Source: Gammaproteobacteria bacterium (GTDB taxonomy: Bacteria; Pseudomonadota; Gammaproteobacteria; SZUA-229). From it: a stretch of 64,000 nucleotides of DNA. Positions 18,401 through 27,479 of this stretch are shown here, in pieces. How positions within the stretch are numbered: position 1 is the stretch's first letter; each line of letters starts with the position of its first letter. The notes beneath the pieces were generated by a model. The model worked only from the letters and a program-made list of their open reading frames with translations. It was not told the DNA's origin and did not search any database. A program made the position numbers and the translations under genes. The stretch spans positions 62,001 to 126,000 of the forward strand of contig JABDRN010000019.1 in NCBI GenBank assembly GCA_013041745.1, written 5' to 3'.

Positions 18401-18889
18401 TTATGCGCTGACTGTCGTCAGATCAGGCTTGTTGCTGGAGACCAGCAGGGTATTGATGAACCTGTCTTCGAGGTCGATACGTGTCGCCAGTTCCTGCCCT
18501 AGTTTTGCCAGGTAATTAGGCAGCTGCTCGAATGCTTCATCATTCAGGTTTGATGTATCATCGTACAGGTCATTGAATGCGATAGCTACCTGGGTCGTAT
18601 CGTTGATGCGAGGCATTATTTTTTCTGCCAGTTTAATTATCTCATCACGTCTTTCATTGCCGTCTTCGATACGACGATAGATTTCAAAATGTCCAGTCGC
18701 CATATAGTCGACAAGTTCCTGGCAAAACTCTTCGAGCATATCAGCAGTATTGTGCAGGTCAGTCTCGGGGTCTTCTGTGATCCTGGCGAGGTTGTAATAT
18801 TGAGAGAGCACGGAGTTACGTTCTTCGATCAGCTGCTTGATTTCTTTGCGGGTACGGGCGCGGCGTTCATTGGGCGCTTGAGAAGACAT
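18401..18889 (-). CDS. rsd: Rsd/AlgQ-family anti-sigma factor
   Basis: All-helical protein of 162 residues, of the family that binds the housekeeping sigma factor RpoD (Rsd in E. coli, AlgQ in Pseudomonas) and favours alternative sigma factors in stationary phase. The family core is visible as LIEERNSVLSQYYNLA (about residues 20-35) and EEFCQELVDYMATGHFEIY (about 53-71). The gene stands alone, converging with rlmKL and preceded by a 148-nt gap. Confidence 0.9.
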   Translation of the reverse strand: MSSQAPNERRARTRKEIKQLIEERNSVLSQYYNLARITEDPETDLHNTADMLEEFCQELVDYMATGHFEIYRRIEDGNERRDEIIKLAEKIMPRINDTTQVAIAFNDLYDDTSNLNDEAFEQLPNYLAKLGQELATRIDLEDRFINTLLVSSNKPDLTTVSA

Positions 18890-19037
18890 ATTGTTACTCC
18901 AGTTTAAGTTGATGTTTTACAACTTGTTATTGTTATTATTGTTTCTCGTCATTGTACTAAAACATAAAACTGGTGGCAAACAGCATTATCCTGTCGCTGA
19001 AAACCGTCCAGTTCGATGGATCCCATGTGCCAGACGC

Positions 19038-19898
19038 TTAGAATGGTGCTCCGAATACGAGGCGGTATACTTTTACATTATTACCATATCGTATGCCTAA
19101 ACCCAGCTCTGGCTTCTCAAAAAATAGAAAATCAGGGATATTGCTTAAGGTAATACCAACCTCATGTTCGATACCGACTCTTATCGGATTGGGGGTCTGT
19201 TCATAAAAGACCAGGTTATTCGGGTAGTAAAAGTTGATGTAATAGAGGTTGCTAAAGATAGGTTCTTCATCGAAAAAGAAAGTACTGGTGACCCGGTAGT
19301 TCAAACCGGTCTCTACCAGGGAGTAGTCTGCATCACTGCTCGATTCCTTAGTCTGTTCTCTGGCATACAGGAAGCGGTTGCCAAGTGTGAACATCGCGTC
19401 TTCAAAGTGAACGTTATAGGTGCTTTTCAAGCCAGTACCGATGATCAGGACGTTCGACGTATAAGCTAGCTCGCGTGCAAAGCCATAGTCGACAAAGGGT
19501 GTCAGGGTCCAGTTACGTGTCACAGGGTATTGGTATGCGAGGCCCGGCAAAAAAGTGACAGTGCCAACGTCGCTGACCCCGGGTACCTCCTCGATAACGA
19601 TACTGTCAAAGTTTATGAAGCCGACAGTTATCGGTAGTTTTAGTTTCCAGCCAGCCTCGGTGTCAGTCTTCTCCTTGATGACATGCTCAAATGGCATCTG
19701 CAGGACGAATACGTTCTGCCCTGAGGTCGTGTAGAAACCAGTACCGAGGTAGCTGGCAAAGGCAAAACTGGTGAGGCCAAACGAGCCATCATCTTCGGCA
19801 TGAGCTGTGCCAGCGACAGACATCAGAAAAGCTATAGCAAACTGCAGGGCGGGTCTTGAGGGCTGTGACTTCCTTGGAAACACGTTTATTTCTAACAT
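19038..19898 (-). CDS. Predicted outer-membrane beta-barrel protein
   Basis: I do not recognise a family with a known function. The 286-residue product has a long N-terminus, then a signal peptide ending in VAGTAHA (about residue 34). After that come alternating hydrophobic/aromatic strands through to a terminal phenylalanine (LVFGAPF), the usual outer-membrane barrel ending. Patterns such as WTLTPFVDYGFARELAY and LGLGIRYGNNVKVYRLVFG look like barrel strands. It may be a structural or transport barrel; no partner gene adjoins it. A later start closer to the signal peptide is possible. Confidence 0.7.
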   Translation of the reverse strand: MLEINVFPRKSQPSRPALQFAIAFLMSVAGTAHAEDDGSFGLTSFAFASYLGTGFYTTSGQNVFVLQMPFEHVIKEKTDTEAGWKLKLPITVGFINFDSIVIEEVPGVSDVGTVTFLPGLAYQYPVTRNWTLTPFVDYGFARELAYTSNVLIIGTGLKSTYNVHFEDAMFTLGNRFLYAREQTKESSSDADYSLVETGLNYRVTSTFFFDEEPIFSNLYYINFYYPNNLVFYEQTPNPIRVGIEHEVGITLSNIPDFLFFEKPELGLGIRYGNNVKVYRLVFGAPF

Positions 19899-19964
19899 TT
19901 AAGTGGATTTAGGATCGACCTAGTTTATCATACGGTCTCTTCATGTTATCTGAATCGTACCGGT

Positions 19965-20558
19965 ATGAATAAGCCTTACTCTGAATCCTGCGAGCAAAAT
20001 AAAGAACCTATCCTGGATGTGATCGCACCGATTTTTTCGTCTCATGGCAGCGTGCTGGAGATCGGCAGCGGTACTGGTCAGCATGCCATCTACTTTGCTG
20101 AAAATATGCCGCATCTCACCTGGTGTCCCAGTGATCGCCGACCATATCTGGAAGGTATAAATATGTGGCTTGAAGATGCAGCACTAACTAATGTGACACC
20201 ACCTGTTGAACTGGATGTCACTACCAGCCGTTGGCCGGTCTCTGATATCGATGCTGTTTTCACAGCTAACTCGGTCCATATCATGAGCCAACAGGAAGTC
20301 GTGTGCCTGATGCGAGGTGTCGGCAAGTTGTTGCACACGCAGGGAAGCCTGGTGATATACGGGCCCTTTAACTATGCTGGTTCATATACCAGTGAAAGCA
20401 ATGCCAGCTTTGACCAATGGTTGAAGAGCAGAGATCCCCGAAGTGGCATCAAGGACTTTGAAACCATGCTTTCACTGGCCAGTGAAAATGCTATGCAGTT
20501 GATAACAGATCATACGATGCCCGCCAATAATCGAATTTTACATTTCAGGAAATGTTAA
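19965..20558 (+). CDS. DUF938 SAM-dependent methyltransferase-like protein
   Basis: A 197-residue protein of the DUF938 family with a class I methyltransferase fold. The SAM-binding loop VLEIGSGTGQHAIYFAENM lies at about residues 28-46. An acidic-loop equivalent follows in CPSDRRPYLEG, and the conserved TANSVHIMSQQEV segment is near residue 104. The methyl acceptor is unknown. The gene stands alone, 66 nt from the divergently read barrel gene. Confidence 0.88.
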   Translation: MNKPYSESCEQNKEPILDVIAPIFSSHGSVLEIGSGTGQHAIYFAENMPHLTWCPSDRRPYLEGINMWLEDAALTNVTPPVELDVTTSRWPVSDIDAVFTANSVHIMSQQEVVCLMRGVGKLLHTQGSLVIYGPFNYAGSYTSESNASFDQWLKSRDPRSGIKDFETMLSLASENAMQLITDHTMPANNRILHFRKC

Positions 20559-20712
20559 TCAGCTAGTGTGCCTCATCATTACCTGCCTCATCCTCTGACT
20601 GATAAGCCAGGTGAAAAACTTACATGTCCCTGTTAAATGATTGGCGGAAAATGTCAATCATCTCGATCTGAGACCGCCTATCATCTATTGAAATAGATTC
20701 ATGGAGGCCGAG

Positions 20713-20907
20713 ATGGCCAGAAAATATAAGCCAAAATTAAAGTTATGTGATTGTGGCTGTGGCAGATATCCACGAGGTGCTGATTATATGCCCGGTCATG
20801 ATGTACGTGTATACAGTGCTATCGTCGGTCATGTCGGTAGCCTGAGAAACCTGCGGGAAGTCGTCGAGCGATATACCGGAAAGCGGGTGAATATGAACTA
20901 TGACTAG
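20713..20907 (+). CDS. Small CxCGCG...PGHD protein of unknown function
   Basis: A 64-residue basic protein. The core is KLCDCGCGRYPRGADYMPGHD, followed by VRVYSAIVGHVGSL and a short helix. Three closely spaced cysteines with a nearby histidine suggest a compact metal-binding knuckle. Small proteins with a CxCGCG and PGHD pattern occur scattered in phages and bacterial genomes, but I cannot give a function. The frame also opens at ATG 20701, but GGAGG at 20703-20707 sits 5 nt before ATG 20713, which I take as the start. Confidence 0.68.
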   Translation: MARKYKPKLKLCDCGCGRYPRGADYMPGHDVRVYSAIVGHVGSLRNLREVVERYTGKRVNMNYD

Positions 20908-20999
20908 ACCGGACTCAGATACAAACAGAAATCTGTCATTATGAGTCAAGCCATTGGCATCATAAGTCAAGCACCCGATTTTTAGATATATAGAATTTA

Positions 21000-21290
21000 A
21001 TGATGTTAAGGCGACGCAGAAAAAGTGATTTCAGGCCGGATGGTACGGTGATTAATCAGGCAGAGTTTCAATGTCGAGGAAACTGGACTGTCGCATTATT
21101 GAATGTGATCAGAGGTTCGATAAAAGATTATTTCAAGTTTGCCTTTTACTGCATGTTGCTGGCAGTGCCGCTCTATGCGATCACCATCAGTGTGATCAAC
21201 CATAACTGGTTGATGGTGGTCGTCGATGCACTGATAGTGCCGATCGGTTTCATACATGGACTGTTGTTGATCTTTGGATATGTCGGCTAG
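21000..21290 (+). CDS. Small predicted inner-membrane protein
   Basis: Not recognised. The 96-residue product has a basic N-terminus (LRRRRKSDFRPDG), then two hydrophobic stretches at about residues 48-66 and 71-92 separated by HNW, so both ends probably face the cytoplasm. A second ATG directly follows the first. No neighbour suggests a role; it is separated from hopJ by a stretch with two strong hairpins. Confidence 0.55.
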   Translation: MMLRRRRKSDFRPDGTVINQAEFQCRGNWTVALLNVIRGSIKDYFKFAFYCMLLAVPLYAITISVINHNWLMVVVDALIVPIGFIHGLLLIFGYVG

Positions 21291-21339
21291 TAGTTACCCG
21301 GATTATTTTGCTACTTATCTTGCTTGGTAAAGAAAGGTA

Positions 21340-21366
21340 GATGGTGCCAGCGGGCGGTGCACCATC
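21340..21366. other. Hairpin between two convergent genes
   Basis: GATGGTGC (21340-21347) pairs exactly with GCACCATC (21359-21366) around an 11-nt G-rich loop. There is no T tract on either side, so it is not a standard terminator. Confidence 0.6.
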
Positions 21367-21384
21367 ATAGGAATAACACCCGCA

Positions 21385-21438
21385 GCCGAGGCCATGATAT
21401 CCCTTGAGATTTACTTTTGTCTCACATGGTGACTCGGC
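21385..21438. other. Extended stem-loop of about 16 bp
   Basis: Three paired blocks nest together: GCCGAG with CTCGGC (21385-21390 and 21433-21438), CCATG with CATGG (21392-21396 and 21425-21429), and TGAGA with TCTCA (21405-21409 and 21420-21424), closed by a 10-nt loop. It ends 16 nt past the hopJ stop on the minus strand. It could be an unusual terminator, an RNA element or a decayed repeat. Confidence 0.6.
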
Positions 21439-21453
21439 ACCTATTGACTGAGA

Positions 21454-21822
21454 TCATGGCTCTTTTCTCTTAAGTGCCTCAGTGTCAAATGAGACGTGTT
21501 CCCAGCCATACTTCATAAATGTGCGGATATTGGCATGATCCTGGGCTTCGGGATTATTGAGAACATCATCTCTATAATAATTACCGAAGCAATTCAATGT
21601 CTGTGTCTGGTCAAGATCATTTATCTTTGCAAAAGAAAAGATTTTACAGGAGCCTTCATTTTCTCCGGGCTTGTTGATCACTGCTGTATCGATTGGACCA
21701 TTGGTGAAACCCGTGGGAGTGTAGTCATACTGTCTATCGATCACATCTACCACTTGCTGAAACTCAACAGTCTCAGGCACGGTTCGTATCTTATCGATTA
21801 ATTGTTCAAGTTGCTTGCTCAT
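21454..21822 (-). CDS. HopJ-family protein
   Basis: A 122-residue protein that matches the HopJ family throughout: TPETVEFQQVVDVIDR-like N-terminus (here VPETVEFQ), the YDYTPTGFTNG segment, the EGSCKIFSFAKINDL core, and DHANIRTFMKYGWEHVSFD at the end. The family was named after a plant-pathogen type III effector, but it is widespread in environmental bacteria without such secretion systems, so an effector role is not implied. The molecular function is unknown. Confidence 0.88.
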   Translation of the reverse strand: MSKQLEQLIDKIRTVPETVEFQQVVDVIDRQYDYTPTGFTNGPIDTAVINKPGENEGSCKIFSFAKINDLDQTQTLNCFGNYYRDDVLNNPEAQDHANIRTFMKYGWEHVSFDTEALKRKEP

Positions 21823-22317
21823 GTCCAGTTGTTATCGATCTTACTGTCTATAGTAGCTGTATTAATAGTGCTAACTATTATCTACTCTTTCTTATTTTTT
21901 ATCACGCGATTTAATCTCAATGAACGGCTTTTTATTCCTGTCACTTCTGAAGACCGATGGTCGCGTCCATGACCGCCACCAACACCATGTTCTTCAAACA
22001 GCGCAAATGACCAGCTATATTAGCGCTTACTTATTGATTCGCTTGCACATAAATTCTTCTATAAGGTCTCTAAATCTTGACCTGAACCTTTAGTCGTAAT
22101 AGATTGTCGTCTCATGCCTTACATGTAGATATGGGTGATTGAGAAATAATCGTTAAAAAAATTTGCTTGCATGTCTTCTGTTAAGTTCAATAGTGAATAC
22201 ATAGCCTAAAGCCAAATAACTTGATGTTGATATCATAAAGTTCGAGGTGTTTGGAGTTAATCCTCTGTCTGAGTGATTATATAGTTGTCACATTATAGTG
22301 TAATGTTTCAGTAGATA
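21823..22317. other. 495-nt intergenic stretch, mostly featureless
   Basis: AT-rich gap between the divergent hopJ and mltF-like genes, so it should hold both promoters. A perfect hairpin TAATAGT-GCTA-ACTATTA sits at 21863-21880, 41 nt before the hopJ start. On the minus strand 21885-22019 is open for 45 codons with a coding-like look (EEHGVGGGHGRDHR) but no convincing start; it may be a gene remnant. Confidence 0.5.
22290..22306. promoter_or_regulatory. Operator-like palindrome upstream of mltF-like gene
   Basis: ACATTA-N5-TAATGT is a perfect inverted repeat, 68 nt before the preferred ATG and 11 nt before the alternative one. It could be a regulator site; no regulator is identified. Confidence 0.3.
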
Positions 22318-22374
22318 ATGAATGTTACAACAACTCAAATCATACATTTAGATATTGATTCAAACTGGAAATCT

Positions 22375-23799
22375 ATGACCTTTACCACATTGTTTAAATA
22401 TGATGCTGCTGCGATATTAAAGCTGATCTTCATATTATTCGTAGTTGTGTATATGAGTGCCTGTGAACAGTCATCTGACCCTGAGGCTGATACGCAGAGA
22501 AATCATGCACAACCTGTTGCTACGCTGGAAAAGATAAAAAAACGTGGCAAGCTGATCGTCCTCACAAGCAACCGGCCAACGACATATTATTACGATCGTG
22601 ATAATGTACTGGCAGGGCCTGAATATGAAATGACCCAGTCATTTGCAAAGTTTCTCAAGCTGGAAGTTGAATATAAAGTGTATGACTCCACCAGTCAGTT
22701 GCTGGCAGCATTACGAGATAATCAAGGTGATATTGCTGCTTCCGCTCTAACAGTAAATGATGATCGTGCACAGGAGTTTGACTTTGGTCCGGTATATCAG
22801 AAGATCAGTGAGTACCTTGTCTGTCATAGAAAGAAAAAACCGATCAAGTCGATCGATGAACTGAATGATCTCGAGATAGTTATCGCTGCAGATACAAGCT
22901 ACCTTGTTTCGGTTAAAAATTACCCGGAGATGACCTGGGTGTCAGATGATCAGCTGGATACGGTGGCTCTACTGGAAGAGGTTGCAGAGGGAAAGATCGC
23001 ATGTACTGTAAGTGACTCGACCCTGTTCGACATCGAGAGGCGCTATCATATCGAGATTCAGAATAAATATACCCTGGCCAGTGATCGGCAGCTTGCCTGG
23101 GCGCTAGCGAAGAATAATGACAAGTTAAAACAGGCGATCAACGACTGGTTTGAGACCTACGAAAGAGAAGACCTGGCCGTCATGCTTGATAAGTATTATG
23201 GATTCGTAGAGATATTTGATTATGTCGATACACATAAATTCCTCGCCAGGGTGACGACACGTCTGCCCAAATATAAAGAATTTTTTATCGATGCGGCAAG
23301 GAAAAATGATATCGAACCGTCATTACTTGCTGCGCAGAGTTACCAGGAATCACACTGGGACAGGAAAGCAAAAAGTCCGACAGGCGTGCGCGGCATCATG
23401 ATGCTGACCTTGCCAGTTGCCAAATCGCTTGGTGTGACAAACCGTCTGCATGCAGAGCAGAATATATATGCTGGTGCCGAGTTTCATGCCAAGATGAAAA
23501 AGATGGTCGATGATGTCAGCGAACCAGACAGGACCTGGCTCGCTCTGGCTGCTTATAATGTTGGTCGTGGGCACTTTCGGGATGCGCAGTCACTCGCTCG
23601 AAAACTGGATAAGGATCCTGACCGCTGGGCTGATATGAAAGATGTGCTGCCACTGTTGAGCCAGAAGAAGTATTACAAAGACTTACGATATGGTTATGCA
23701 CGCGGTAATGAACCTGTGCGTTATGTGACTCGCATAAGGAACTACGATGAACTCCTGCACAAGCATTTCGGTAAAGAAAAATTCGATGGTGTGCAGTAA
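22375..23799 (+). CDS. MltF-like lytic transglycosylase with solute-binding domain
   Basis: Membrane-anchored murein lytic transglycosylase of the MltF type. It cleaves glycan strands to 1,6-anhydro products. From ATG 22375 (474 residues) a hydrophobic segment LKLIFILFVVVYMSAC looks like a lipoprotein signal. Next comes a family 3 solute-binding domain (KIKKRGKLIVLTSNRPTTYY to about residue 270), then a SLT domain with AAQSYQESHWDRKAKSPTGV carrying the catalytic glutamate, and AAYNVGRGH. An upstream ATG at 22318 would add 19 residues before the signal; GGAAA precedes 22375. Peptidoglycan fragments it releases would feed NagZ. Confidence 0.86.
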   Translation: MTFTTLFKYDAAAILKLIFILFVVVYMSACEQSSDPEADTQRNHAQPVATLEKIKKRGKLIVLTSNRPTTYYYDRDNVLAGPEYEMTQSFAKFLKLEVEYKVYDSTSQLLAALRDNQGDIAASALTVNDDRAQEFDFGPVYQKISEYLVCHRKKKPIKSIDELNDLEIVIAADTSYLVSVKNYPEMTWVSDDQLDTVALLEEVAEGKIACTVSDSTLFDIERRYHIEIQNKYTLASDRQLAWALAKNNDKLKQAINDWFETYEREDLAVMLDKYYGFVEIFDYVDTHKFLARVTTRLPKYKEFFIDAARKNDIEPSLLAAQSYQESHWDRKAKSPTGVRGIMMLTLPVAKSLGVTNRLHAEQNIYAGAEFHAKMKKMVDDVSEPDRTWLALAAYNVGRGHFRDAQSLARKLDKDPDRWADMKDVLPLLSQKKYYKDLRYGYARGNEPVRYVTRIRNYDELLHKHFGKEKFDGVQ

Positions 23800-24028
23800 A
23801 AATACATAACCTAAAATAAAATCAGATGGATTATCTGCACGGGTATGAGTCAGGTCGCTCAGATACCTGGGTATTCTGTTACAGGCTCACTGCATGGGCT
23901 ATTCAATATCGTTACCTGTCAAATCGACACATAATCCTTCAAATTCAGTATCTATAATTATCTTTAGGTCCGTATCGGTTTCCAAGGCAAGTGCGTGCAA
24001 TCTTTTGTTTATATAAATAAGCCACTTT

Positions 24029-24370
24029 GTGAGCATTCAAGCAACGATCGCTATAGTTAATATGAAGAAACAGGGGCAGAATAAGGAAAATTCAGAACTG
24101 ATATTTGCACCAGAAGATGATGAGCCTGGGGTGCATGAAGTTACCCGCATGAGTCTAAAGAACTTTGAATTCTATGGCCGAGGCTTGGAATTCTCTAGTG
24201 CTTGCACTGCACTGCAGGCGAAAGAGATCCTGTTCAAAGAACAGGATATTGCAGTAGCGTTTGTCGATGTGGTCATGGAAAGTGAGCATGCCGGCTTAAA
24301 GCTCATCAAGTACATACATCAGTTACACCTCGATAGTTACTGCTGCCAGCTTCCAGCCTTCTATGCTTGA
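24029..24370 (+). pseudogene. Truncated response-regulator (DUF3369-type) remnant
   Basis: The 113-residue frame matches only the N-terminal receiver part of DUF3369-type response regulators: DDEPGVHEVTRMSLKNFEF (near residue 31), the phosphoacceptor block VAFVDVVMESEHAGLKLIKYIH, then an abrupt unrelated end. In intact relatives an acidic FAxEDDE-like segment precedes the receiver, and the receiver itself opens with a hydrophobic strand and VDDEP; here LIFAPEDDEPG seems to fuse the two, as if the strand between was deleted. The effector domain is missing. The last 10 nt overlap the RND permease 3' end. Probably a decayed gene. Confidence 0.72.
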
Positions 24371-27300
24371 CTGCGTTGAGTAGATCTATCCTTCGCGATA
24401 AGTACATACAGTGACGGCACGATAAAAAGTGTAAACACTGTTCCGATAGCCATACCGCCGACTAATACAAGTCCGATAGAGTTCCTTGCTTCGGCACCGG
24501 CACCGGTTACCAGCACCAATGGGAAATGGCCGGCGACTGTCGCTACGCTGGTCATTAGCACCGGACGCAGGCGAGTCATAGCGGCATCATGTACAGCATC
24601 GAGTTTATTGGTACCTTTTTCCTGTAGTTTATTGGCGAATTCAACGATAAGGATACCGTTTTTTGCGATCAAGCCCACCAGCGTGACCAGGCCAACCTGG
24701 GCATAGATATTCATCGTCGTTGTCCAGCCATTTGTCCAGTAGTCGGTATTGGGGTCAGGAATTTTCAGTACGGTGAAAATCAGTGCGCCAAACATTGCTA
24801 ACGGTACAGATCCAGCAAGGATAACAAGTGGATCACGAAATGAGTTGAACTGCACAGACAATACCAGGAATATCAACAGCACCGCCAGGGAAAAGGCGGG
24901 GAGAAATTTATTGCCTTCGGTGCGTAACTGGCGTGACTCACCGGTATAATCGAAGCTGTATCCTGGTGGAAGGATTTCACTGGCCGTGTCTTCGAGGAAG
25001 GTGAGGGCTTCATCCAGGGTGCGAGAGCTAACACCTGAGAGTTTTACCGAGTTAAGTTGCTGGAAGCGGTTAAGTGAGCGGGCGACCACGTCGTGCTCGA
25101 TCTCAGTGACAGTCGACATCGGCACCATTTGACCATTTCCGGCGTTTATATATATGTCCTGTAACTGTTCGCTATTGAGGCGTGCACTGCGCTGAACCTG
25201 TGGGATGACTTTGTAACTGCGGCCGTCCATATTGAAACGGTTGACGTAATTGCCACCGGTGGCGATACCGAGGTTAGCACCAACTTCAGACAGGTTGAGT
25301 CCTAACGCCGCCAGTTTGTCACGATCGAAGTTCGCCGTTGCCTGTGGCTGATCGAGTTTCAGGTCGATAGTCGGAGGAAAGAAGAACAGTCCGCTCTCCA
25401 TCGCTTTCTGTTGTATCGTCTTAGCGAATTCCAGGAGCTCTATAGAGTCAGCCGTCGATGTGATGACGAACTCGACCGGGAAGTTACTGCCGCCCGGCAA
25501 TGCAGGCGGGGTCGTCATAAACATCTGGATGCCGGGTATCTTTGATACTTCCGCCTGTACCTCTGGTAGTATCTGGTTCACCGTTCGATCACGCTCAGCC
25601 CAGGGTTTAACTACCATGCCGCTGAATCCGTCAGCGCCTATCGAGGCACCGATCGAAGGTGGGAACAGGAGCTGAAAGGTGAGTGCAGTTTCAGGCACGT
25701 TGAGCATCACCTCTTCAGCTGCTTTTGAATACACTGCGTTCTGATCAGTGGTAGCATTGGCAGAGGTGTTGATGATGCCAAACAGTACACTCTGGTCTTC
25801 GGATGGCGCGAGTTCATTGGGTGACATCATGAACATCGGTATGGTACAGAGGCTGAGCACGACCCATACCAGGTAGACGGCCGGCCGGGCTTTCAGTGTC
25901 ACTGCAAGAGCTCGGCCATATGAGATGCGTAACCTGTCGAAACGATGGTTTAGCCAACCGGTAAGACCGCGTTCTTCATCCTCTGCGCTACGTAACATCT
26001 GTGCCGACATGGTCGGAGACAGGGTTAATGCGACGATGCCGGATATGGTTACGGCGCCTGCCAGGGTAAAGGCGAATTCCCTGAATAATGCGCCTGTTAA
26101 GCCACCTTGCAAACCTATAGGGATGTAAACCGCGACCAGAGTGATAGTCATAGCGATGACCGGCGCAACCAGCTCTCGCGCACCCAGCATAGCTGCTTCG
26201 CGCGGGGTGCGGCCTTCGCGCAGATGACGCTCGACGTTCTCGACGACAACGATAGCATCATCTACCACCAGTCCGACCGAAAGTACGATGGCCAGCAATG
26301 TCAGCAGGTTGAGAGTGAAGCCGAATACCTGCATCAAAAAGATGCCACCGATAAGTGAGATCGGTATTGCCATCACCGGGATAAGTACTGAGCGGTACGA
26401 GCCGAGGAACAGGAAGATCACCACGATGACGATGATCAAGGTATCGACCAGGGTTACGGTCACCTCATGTATGGCATCACTGACATAAGCCGAGGCATCG
26501 TAACCGATGCTGGCATCGAGTCCGGCAGGCAGGTCGCGTTTTAGCTTGTCGAGTTCAACGCGTACCCCGTCGATCACTTCGATGATGTTGGCATTAGGCT
26601 GAGGGAATACACCGGCAAATACTGCGGTCTGCCCGGAGTAGCGCACCAGCGTGTCATAGTCTTCGGAGCCTAATTCAACATCGGCGACATCTTGCAGACG
26701 GACGATACTGTCGTCTTCGTGATAGATGACCAGGCGGCGGAATTCTTCGACGTCATGAAGGTCAGTATTCGCCGCTAGTTTCGTCTGTACCAATGCACCC
26801 TTGGTGCTGCCGATGGCGGCCAGATAGTTGTTTGACGCAAGTGCCTGCTGTACCTGTAGAGGGCTGATGCCTAATGCCGCCATGCGTTCCGGCTTAAGCC
26901 AGATACGCATCGCGAAGGTGCGGGCACCAAATATTTCGATGCGTTGCACACCGGCAATCGATGACAACCGCGGCTGTACCACCCGTGCAAGATAGTCAGT
27001 GATCTGTTCTTGCGAGAGAATCTCAGATGAGAAGCTGAGATAAGCCGCAGCAAATTCTGAATCTGCTGACTGTACACTGATCGCGGGTACCTGGGCCTCG
27101 ACTGGCAGGTCATTTCGTACCTGATCAACTTTTGAGGAAATGTCTGCCAGCGCCTTCGTCGAATCATAATTAAGCTTAAGCCGAGCAGTTATGATAGAAA
27201 TGCCCTGTAAACTTTTCGATTCGACATAGTCTATGCCTTCGGCTGCAGCGATAGCCCGCTCTAGTGGCGTGGTAATAAAGCCACGCACCAACTCTGCGCT

Positions 27301-27471
27301 TGCGCCGACATAGACCGTAGAGATCTGTACAGATGCGTTCTCGCTCAGCGGATACTGACGTACGCTTAACGAGTTCCACGCACTAAGTCCAGCGATCACT
27401 ATGATCAGGTTGACCACAATCGCTAATACGGGTCGCCGGATAAACAGGTCGGTAAAGATATTGCTCATCAT
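24361..27471 (-). CDS. RND multidrug efflux permease
   Basis: Inner-membrane proton-driven transporter of the HAE1 family, 1036 residues, with 12 predicted helices and two large periplasmic loops. The proton-relay aspartates are in VGLVVDDAIVVVENV (fourth helix), and the matching lysine is in GLIAKNGILIVEFAN (tenth helix). The N-terminus MSNIFTDLFIRRPVLAIVVNL is typical. The substrate cannot be told from sequence. The partner adaptor gene lies 8 nt upstream; no outer-membrane channel gene adjoins, so a shared TolC-like protein is expected. Confidence 0.95.
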   Translation of the reverse strand: MMSNIFTDLFIRRPVLAIVVNLIIVIAGLSAWNSLSVRQYPLSENASVQISTVYVGASAELVRGFITTPLERAIAAAEGIDYVESKSLQGISIITARLKLNYDSTKALADISSKVDQVRNDLPVEAQVPAISVQSADSEFAAAYLSFSSEILSQEQITDYLARVVQPRLSSIAGVQRIEIFGARTFAMRIWLKPERMAALGISPLQVQQALASNNYLAAIGSTKGALVQTKLAANTDLHDVEEFRRLVIYHEDDSIVRLQDVADVELGSEDYDTLVRYSGQTAVFAGVFPQPNANIIEVIDGVRVELDKLKRDLPAGLDASIGYDASAYVSDAIHEVTVTLVDTLIIVIVVIFLFLGSYRSVLIPVMAIPISLIGGIFLMQVFGFTLNLLTLLAIVLSVGLVVDDAIVVVENVERHLREGRTPREAAMLGARELVAPVIAMTITLVAVYIPIGLQGGLTGALFREFAFTLAGAVTISGIVALTLSPTMSAQMLRSAEDEERGLTGWLNHRFDRLRISYGRALAVTLKARPAVYLVWVVLSLCTIPMFMMSPNELAPSEDQSVLFGIINTSANATTDQNAVYSKAAEEVMLNVPETALTFQLLFPPSIGASIGADGFSGMVVKPWAERDRTVNQILPEVQAEVSKIPGIQMFMTTPPALPGGSNFPVEFVITSTADSIELLEFAKTIQQKAMESGLFFFPPTIDLKLDQPQATANFDRDKLAALGLNLSEVGANLGIATGGNYVNRFNMDGRSYKVIPQVQRSARLNSEQLQDIYINAGNGQMVPMSTVTEIEHDVVARSLNRFQQLNSVKLSGVSSRTLDEALTFLEDTASEILPPGYSFDYTGESRQLRTEGNKFLPAFSLAVLLIFLVLSVQFNSFRDPLVILAGSVPLAMFGALIFTVLKIPDPNTDYWTNGWTTTMNIYAQVGLVTLVGLIAKNGILIVEFANKLQEKGTNKLDAVHDAAMTRLRPVLMTSVATVAGHFPLVLVTGAGAEARNSIGLVLVGGMAIGTVFTLFIVPSLYVLIAKDRSTQRSQA

Positions 27472-27479
27472 CGGATGCT

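Noticed and set aside
18891..19100. Plus-strand frame of 69 codons with a hydrophobic start
   Set aside because: It overlaps the 3' end of the barrel gene, has no family resemblance, and its hydrophobic part comes from an AT-rich leader region.
21885..22019. Minus-strand 45-codon open stretch with EEHGVGGGHGRDHR
   Set aside because: Coding-like look, but no start codon with a ribosome-binding site and no recognised family; kept only as a possible remnant in the intergenic entry.
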